Below, piece by piece: positions 6,265 through 9,734 of a stretch of DNA of 9,734 bases. Every line of letters starts with the position of its first letter. Position 1 is the stretch's first letter. The DNA is taken from positions 1 through 9,734 of the forward strand of contig JABMOR010000060.1 of NCBI GenBank assembly GCA_013203245.1, read 5' to 3'. This DNA comes from Candidatus Nitrosopumilus sp. Its GTDB lineage: Archaea > Thermoproteota > Nitrososphaeria > Nitrososphaerales > Nitrosopumilaceae. A program made the translations under genes and the position numbers. The notes beneath the pieces were generated by a model, which ran no database searches, was not told where the DNA came from, and was given only the letters and a program-made list of their open reading frames with translations.

Positions 6265-7542
6265 CTATAACTTATCTCGCGTTATTTTATCAAACACACA
6301 GCAGGCTGTAAGATCACCTGTGACATTTACCATGGTTCTAATCATGTCCAAAATTCTATCTACAGAAAGTAGCAACAAAATTCCAACTGGAGGAATGCCA
6401 ACTGTTATGAGTATTGTAGATAAGACGATTGTTCCTGCACCTGGTACTGCAGGAGTTCCAATAGATGCCAAAAGGGATGTTATGATGATTACAAATATGG
6501 CCAATATGCTTAATTCAATTGAAAAGAGTTGTGCTAAAAAGAAGACAGCTATCACCTGATACAATGCAGTTCCATCCATATTCACCGTAGTTCCAAACGG
6601 AATTACAAATTTCGAGACTTGTGGGTCTATCTTCAGATCCTCATCTGCAGTTTTTAATGTCACAGGCATTGTTGCCATTGAACTGGCAGTTGAAAAAGAT
6701 ACAGTTTGTGGATTACGGAATTTTGAAAATGTCGAAGATATGGGCCTCTTTGCTACTATCTTTAAGATTAAAGTGTAAACTAACACCATAACTCCAAGCC
6801 CAAGTACTACTGTTCCCATGTAAACTCCTAAACCAGCCATTGATGCTATGCCGACTTTGGAGACCATTCCAACAATCAAGCCAAAAACTGCAAACGGTAC
6901 AATTTTCATTGAAAATAATAGAATGTGTAATGTGATTTTTTGGACTGATTCAAGAAGGTCTAAAAGAGGTTTAGCGGATTCTTTTGGAAGTGCAGCCATT
7001 GACAGTCCTACAATCAAAGCAAATATCAAAATGCTAAACATTTGGCCTTCAAGATATGAAGTAATAGGATTTCTTGGAATTATGTTTGATACGGCATTTG
7101 GAATATCATCTAAAGAAAATCCCTCATCGGTTTTCATTTCGTTATCAGAAAGATCATATGATTCTTGCATTGCGGCAATATCAATTAGACTTCCAGGAGC
7201 TATAATTGATGCAAGAAGCACGGCTACAAGAATTGCAATTGTTGTAGTAATTACAAAATAAGTAGAAACACCCAATCCCAAAGTTTTCAGTTTATCTGTA
7301 GCTCCTAAAGCATTTACTGCTACAACAATTGAGGTGAAAATTAATGGAACTATAATCATGTAAATTAAACTCAAAAATATGTTGGCCGGAATTGAAAGAT
7401 AAGACGTAGCAAAATCAAGAGTGTTATCATCTATTCCAACTCCTACATCATCGCCTAAAATCAATCCTACAGATAGCCCCAGGATTAAAGAGATTACTAC
7501 TTGAAGCCACAAATTTTTAAAAAGGTAATTTTTAAGCAGCAT
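6265..7542 (-). CDS. Dicarboxylate/amino acid:cation symporter (DAACS, SLC1/GltPh family)
   Basis: Secondary transporter expected to import aspartate or glutamate with Na+ or H+ as a homotrimer in the cytoplasmic membrane. The 425-residue product has the eight-helix, two-hairpin plan. Seen: HP1 tip TASSMATMPVT (285-295); TM7 NMDGT (321-325), a sodium-site signature; HP2 ASIGTPAVPGAG (359-370); TM8 with Asp395, Asp399, Arg402, Thr403, Asn406 and Asp410. Arg402 matches GltPh Arg397, which binds the substrate side-chain carboxylate and favours acidic amino acids over neutral ones. An acidic loop (about 120-147) lies between TM3 and TM4. By eye, GltPh HP1 Arg276 corresponds to Ala286 here. Divergent from the deoxyhypusine synthase gene; no clear TATA box at leaderless distance, though AT-rich elements at 7557-7562 and near 7590 could serve. 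Uptake of organic nitrogen or carbon in an ammonia oxidiser is inference. Confidence 0.95.
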   Translation of the reverse strand: MLLKNYLFKNLWLQVVISLILGLSVGLILGDDVGVGIDDNTLDFATSYLSIPANIFLSLIYMIIVPLIFTSIVVAVNALGATDKLKTLGLGVSTYFVITTTIAILVAVLLASIIAPGSLIDIAAMQESYDLSDNEMKTDEGFSLDDIPNAVSNIIPRNPITSYLEGQMFSILIFALIVGLSMAALPKESAKPLLDLLESVQKITLHILLFSMKIVPFAVFGLIVGMVSKVGIASMAGLGVYMGTVVLGLGVMVLVYTLILKIVAKRPISSTFSKFRNPQTVSFSTASSMATMPVTLKTADEDLKIDPQVSKFVIPFGTTVNMDGTALYQVIAVFFLAQLFSIELSILAIFVIIITSLLASIGTPAVPGAGTIVLSTILITVGIPPVGILLLLSVDRILDMIRTMVNVTGDLTACCVFDKITRDKL

Positions 7543-7588
7543 TTCTTATAATTGCATTTTAAGCATCCATGAAAAAGGATTCGATAGC

Positions 7589-7597
7589 ATTATTTAC
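7589..7597 (+). promoter_or_regulatory. TATA-like element of the deoxyhypusine synthase gene
   Basis: ATTATTTAC, centred about 25 bases before ATG 7618, the leaderless spacing used elsewhere in the window. The match to box A is moderate. The reverse complement could also drive the divergent symporter gene with a leader of about 25 bases. Confidence 0.4.
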
Positions 7598-7617
7598 TGA
7601 AAAATTAATTTTTTTGT

Positions 7618-8712
7618 ATGGATCCTCACAAGTTTCACGGTAAGGATATTCCTCACATCAAATTAGATCCAAAAATGACAATAGAGGACTTGGTAGATGT
7701 TTTTGCAAGTTCAGGATTTAATGGACGACAGTTGGGAGATGCAGCTAAACTATATGCAAAAATGATTAAAGAGGACGCTACAATTTGCCTGACAGTTTCA
7801 GGTGCAATGACACCAGTAGGATTTGGCGGAATAATCAAAACTTTGATTGAGAGAGGTTTTGTAGATTGGATTGTCACAACAGGTGCTAATGTGTATCATG
7901 AAGATCATTTTGCATGGGGATTACCAGTCAAACAAGGAAGTTTTGATGTAGATGATATGAAATTGTATGAAAATGAAATTGTTAGAATCAGAGATGTGTA
8001 CATTAAATTTAGCGAAACATTAGAGGCACAAGATCAATTAATTCAAAAAATGTTTGGAGATGACTTTCCAGACAAACCGTTTACCACTGCAGAGTTTTGT
8101 AATTTGATGGGAAAATTAAGTAAAGAAAAAGCAAAACATCCTGAAAAAAGTTTCATAACTGCAGCATATGATTATGATGTTCCAGTATACATTTCAACAA
8201 TAAAGGACTCATCATTGGCATTAAATTTAGCAGTTCATAGATTACATGGTAAAGTATACAATTTGGATTTTGTTAGGGAAATCATTGAACAAGCTGCTAT
8301 TCTATTTAGCTCTAAAAAGTCAGGAATTTTAGAATTAGGCGGAGGAGTTCCAAAGAATACAGCTCAGCAGACAGGTCCACTGTTAGATCAAATCCTAAAA
8401 AGAGAAGACGGCGGTCAAGATTACATTATTCAAATTACTGATGCTAGACCAGATACAGGTGGGTTATCAGGGGCTACCTTACAAGAAGGAAAAAGTTGGG
8501 GCAAAATCCAAGATGCACACAATGATATGATTACAGTTTACGCTGATGCCACCATTGCATTTCCAATACTAGCACTCTATGTTCTGAGTAATCAAAAAAA
8601 GAGAAAGCCAAAAAGACTCTACAAAAAATTAGACACATTATACAAAAATCTAAGTGACGATTATTTTGGAAATACAGTCAAGAAAACAAAAAAATCCAAG
8701 AAGAAAAACTAA
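7618..8712 (+). CDS. dys: Deoxyhypusine synthase family protein
   Basis: NAD-dependent enzyme family that transfers a 4-aminobutyl group from spermidine to a lysine of aIF5A, the first step of hypusine formation; some family members instead make homospermidine. The 364-residue protein covers the full fold: TTGAN (87-91) and GGGVP (241-245) of the NAD site, DARPDTGGLSGA (275-286), Glu290, and SWGKI (293-297) in which Lys296 aligns with the catalytic lysine of human DHS, then VYADATIAFP (307-316). Differences by eye: the human KHH segment (His288) reads KNT here (246-248), and human Asp316, a spermidine contact, aligns with Leu283. This resembles the divergent DHS-like subgroup seen in some bacteria and archaea, so substrate or acceptor may differ. 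The C-terminal 40 residues are Lys-rich. Its TAA overlaps the TAG of the convergent zinc-finger-like gene. Family secure, exact activity uncertain. Confidence 0.9.
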   Translation: MDPHKFHGKDIPHIKLDPKMTIEDLVDVFASSGFNGRQLGDAAKLYAKMIKEDATICLTVSGAMTPVGFGGIIKTLIERGFVDWIVTTGANVYHEDHFAWGLPVKQGSFDVDDMKLYENEIVRIRDVYIKFSETLEAQDQLIQKMFGDDFPDKPFTTAEFCNLMGKLSKEKAKHPEKSFITAAYDYDVPVYISTIKDSSLALNLAVHRLHGKVYNLDFVREIIEQAAILFSSKKSGILELGGGVPKNTAQQTGPLLDQILKREDGGQDYIIQITDARPDTGGLSGATLQEGKSWGKIQDAHNDMITVYADATIAFPILALYVLSNQKKRKPKRLYKKLDTLYKNLSDDYFGNTVKKTKKSKKKN

Positions 8713-8921
8713 AACTTGTCAAATCGAGCACGTTCAAGATCACGATCATCTTTTGATTCTTTCTTGTATTCTTTGTAGTGTTCTTTGCAAAGAACAGTCT
8801 TTTTGCCAGAAGAATTTACGCGAAGACCGGCGGCTTCAACTTTACTAGTATTAAGAGAACGAGCACCGTCTTGATCACAGCCTTCAAAGTTACACTTTGC
8901 TCCTTTTGATACAATTCCCAT
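8709..8921 (-). CDS. 70-residue Cys/His zinc-finger-like protein
   Basis: Small basic protein, probably binding zinc through Cys10 and Cys15 (CNFEGC) and Cys45/His48 (CKEH). The linker contains LNTSKVEAAGLRVNSSGKK, and the tail is a highly charged helix (YKEYKKESKDDRDLERARF). The pattern is that of a treble-clef or C3H-like finger and would suit RNA, DNA or ribosome contact, but I know no function. The start is well supported: a strong TATA box (8943-8950) is centred about 25 bases upstream of ATG 8921. It is divergent from eS25, with which it shares a 122-base promoter region. Its stop (8711-8709) shares bases with the deoxyhypusine synthase stop (8710-8712), a 4-base tail-to-tail overlap. 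Codon use matches the neighbours. Confidence 0.85.
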   Translation of the reverse strand: MGIVSKGAKCNFEGCDQDGARSLNTSKVEAAGLRVNSSGKKTVLCKEHYKEYKKESKDDRDLERARFDKF

Positions 8922-8942
8922 AAAGAATAGTATTCAAGATGA

Positions 8943-8950
8943 TATTTATA
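8943..8950 (-). promoter_or_regulatory. TATA box of the 70-residue zinc-finger-like gene
   Basis: TATAAATA on the minus strand, centred about 25 bases before ATG 8921. It is the best match to the archaeal box A consensus in the window and implies a leaderless, well-expressed transcript. Confidence 0.62.
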
Positions 8951-9013
8951 CTTGAAAATAATTTTTGGGTTTGATATTATTAATAATGAAGTTTCTACGA
9001 AAGTGGTTCATCG

Positions 9014-9020
9014 TTTATAA
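9014..9020 (+). promoter_or_regulatory. TATA box of eS25 gene
   Basis: TTTATAA, centred 27 bases before ATG 9044, again at leaderless spacing. Confidence 0.55.
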
Positions 9021-9043
9021 GAGGAATATTTTTTTCTAAAATC

Positions 9044-9352
9044 ATGGCTGGAGCAAAGAAATCAACAGGTGGAAGTAAAGATAAATCAGCTGGTTCCAAA
9101 GATACAAAGAAAAAGAAAGACAAAGGAGAAAGCGGACCAAAGAGAGCCGAAATTGTAGTTATTGTAAATGAGCAACAAGCATTAAAAATCATTCAAAATT
9201 CTAAAGTTGTTACAGTTCAAGATCTTGCAAGACAAACAGGAGTCAAAATTTCTGCAGCAAATGCATTTCTAAAAGAATCTACAAGTAAAGGAATTGTGAA
9301 AAGAGTTGGCGGATATGCAGGTCATCATTTGTATCAAGCAGTTTCTTCATAG
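9044..9352 (+). CDS. rps25e: 30S ribosomal protein eS25
   Basis: Small-subunit ribosomal protein of the archaeal/eukaryotic set; eukaryotic eS25 lies in the head near the E site. The 102-residue product has the typical architecture: a flexible Lys/Ser/Gly-rich N-terminal extension (about 1-33) and a winged-helix domain (about 34-102) with VVTVQDLARQTGVKISAANA as the helix-turn-helix core and GIVKRVGGYAGHHLYQ as the wing. A generic winged-helix regulator is the alternative, but the basic tail plus S25e-like core make the ribosomal call much better. ATG 9044 is fixed by the TATA box 27 bases upstream. The final 19 bases overlap, tail to tail, the cyclophilin-like gene on the other strand. Confidence 0.93.
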   Translation: MAGAKKSTGGSKDKSAGSKDTKKKKDKGESGPKRAEIVVIVNEQQALKIIQNSKVVTVQDLARQTGVKISAANAFLKESTSKGIVKRVGGYAGHHLYQAVSS

Positions 9353-9720
9353 ATACAAAGAACATCTCCAGATTTAACATCCTTTAATGCATCAATGTTT
9401 TCAGATAATTTTCCTATCAGAGTCATAGTTTTTGTAAATACAGTGTCATTTAGGAAAAAACAAAGACTTCCAGTAGATGGCAAGAATGCAACATCGCCTT
9501 TTTTAAATTCAGTTCTAGATCTTTCTATTCCAGAATCAATGTTTGATTCAAAATACAAAATACTTTTTCCAAGTAAATGAGCATGTCCCTCCAGTGGCAA
9601 AGATCTCATTATAGTTCCAACAGTTCTTGGAGATAAGTGTCGTTTTAGATCACATGTGATTTTTGCTTTTCCTCGAATTTCTAAGATCAGTTGTTTTCGG
9701 GAGACTGAAGATGTACTCAA
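9334..9720 (-). CDS. Cyclophilin-like fold protein (TM1367/DUF369 type), 5' end uncertain
   Basis: Small beta-barrel protein of the cyclophilin-like family first seen structurally in Thermotoga TM1367; its biochemical role is unknown and peptidyl-prolyl isomerase activity should not be assumed. Family features visible in the 128-residue translation are GTIMRSLPLEGHAHLLGKSILYF without internal break (numbered 35-57), the GDVAFLPSTGSLCFFL segment (about 75-90) that corresponds to the GDVAYWPPG-type motif of the family, and a C-terminal KSGDVLCIYEE. The only start in the window is TTG 9720, with no usable TATA box or Shine-Dalgarno sequence, and the frame stays open to the window edge (about four more codons). 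The true start may therefore lie beyond 9734. The 3' end overlaps eS25 by 19 bases in the opposite orientation. Confidence 0.82.
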   Translation of the reverse strand: MSTSSVSRKQLILEIRGKAKITCDLKRHLSPRTVGTIMRSLPLEGHAHLLGKSILYFESNIDSGIERSRTEFKKGDVAFLPSTGSLCFFLNDTVFTKTMTLIGKLSENIDALKDVKSGDVLCIYEETA

Positions 9721-9734
9721 TTCGCACTTTAAAA

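Noticed and set aside
6848..7261. 137-codon plus-strand frame antisense to the symporter
   Set aside because: A shadow of the conserved transporter reading frame, lacking a TATA box or any recognisable motif.
1..9734. tRNA, rRNA, insertion sequence or integration site
   Set aside because: I found no cloverleaf-compatible segment, transposase-like coding, or terminal repeats; the gene content is housekeeping throughout.

Overview
The window is a low-GC, densely coding archaeal chromosome segment. It most likely comes from an ammonia-oxidising thaumarchaeon (Nitrososphaerota) of the Nitrosopumilus/Nitrosarchaeum type. The evidence is two small ribosomal proteins of the archaeal/eukaryotic set (eS26 and eS25), an archaeal threonyl-tRNA synthetase with the archaeal N-terminal editing domain, an archaetidylinositol-phosphate-synthase-type CDP-alcohol transferase, a deoxyhypusine synthase family protein and archaeal TATA boxes. 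Many genes have a TATA box centred 25-27 bases before the start codon, the geometry of leaderless transcripts. I used it to move three start codons. Genus assignment is inference from composition and gene style.

Left part (1-2208): a PfkB sugar kinase running off the left edge, preceded on the same strand by an unlisted 35-residue double-CxxC zinc-ribbon gene; then divergently eS26; then, convergent with eS26 and only 2 bases from it, the CDP-alcohol phosphatidyltransferase. Its upstream gap of about 230 bases holds the promoter and perhaps a short transcript.

Middle (2209-6199): a minus-strand pair, threonyl-tRNA synthetase followed 2 bases later by an agmatinase-family ureohydrolase whose ribosome binding site lies in the last synthetase codons. 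On the plus strand are a 74-residue helical protein of unknown function and a 165-residue protein made almost wholly of 27 uninterrupted pentapeptide repeats, with a hairpin-like inverted repeat between them. A 111-residue unknown gene follows on the minus strand.

Right part (6265-9734): a sodium/proton:acidic amino acid symporter of the GltPh (SLC1) family, divergent from a deoxyhypusine synthase family gene. A 70-residue Cys/His zinc-finger-like protein has a stop codon overlapping the deoxyhypusine synthase stop. eS25 overlaps by 19 bases at its 3' end with a TM1367-type cyclophilin-like protein that may extend beyond the right edge.

Most genes are housekeeping or conserved unknowns; I see no mobile element, CRISPR array, tRNA or rRNA. 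The best leads are the agmatinase/deoxyhypusine-synthase combination (a possible agmatine-based hypusine route), altered active-site positions in the deoxyhypusine synthase and the ThrRS editing domain, the pentapeptide solenoid, and the small Cys-rich proteins.
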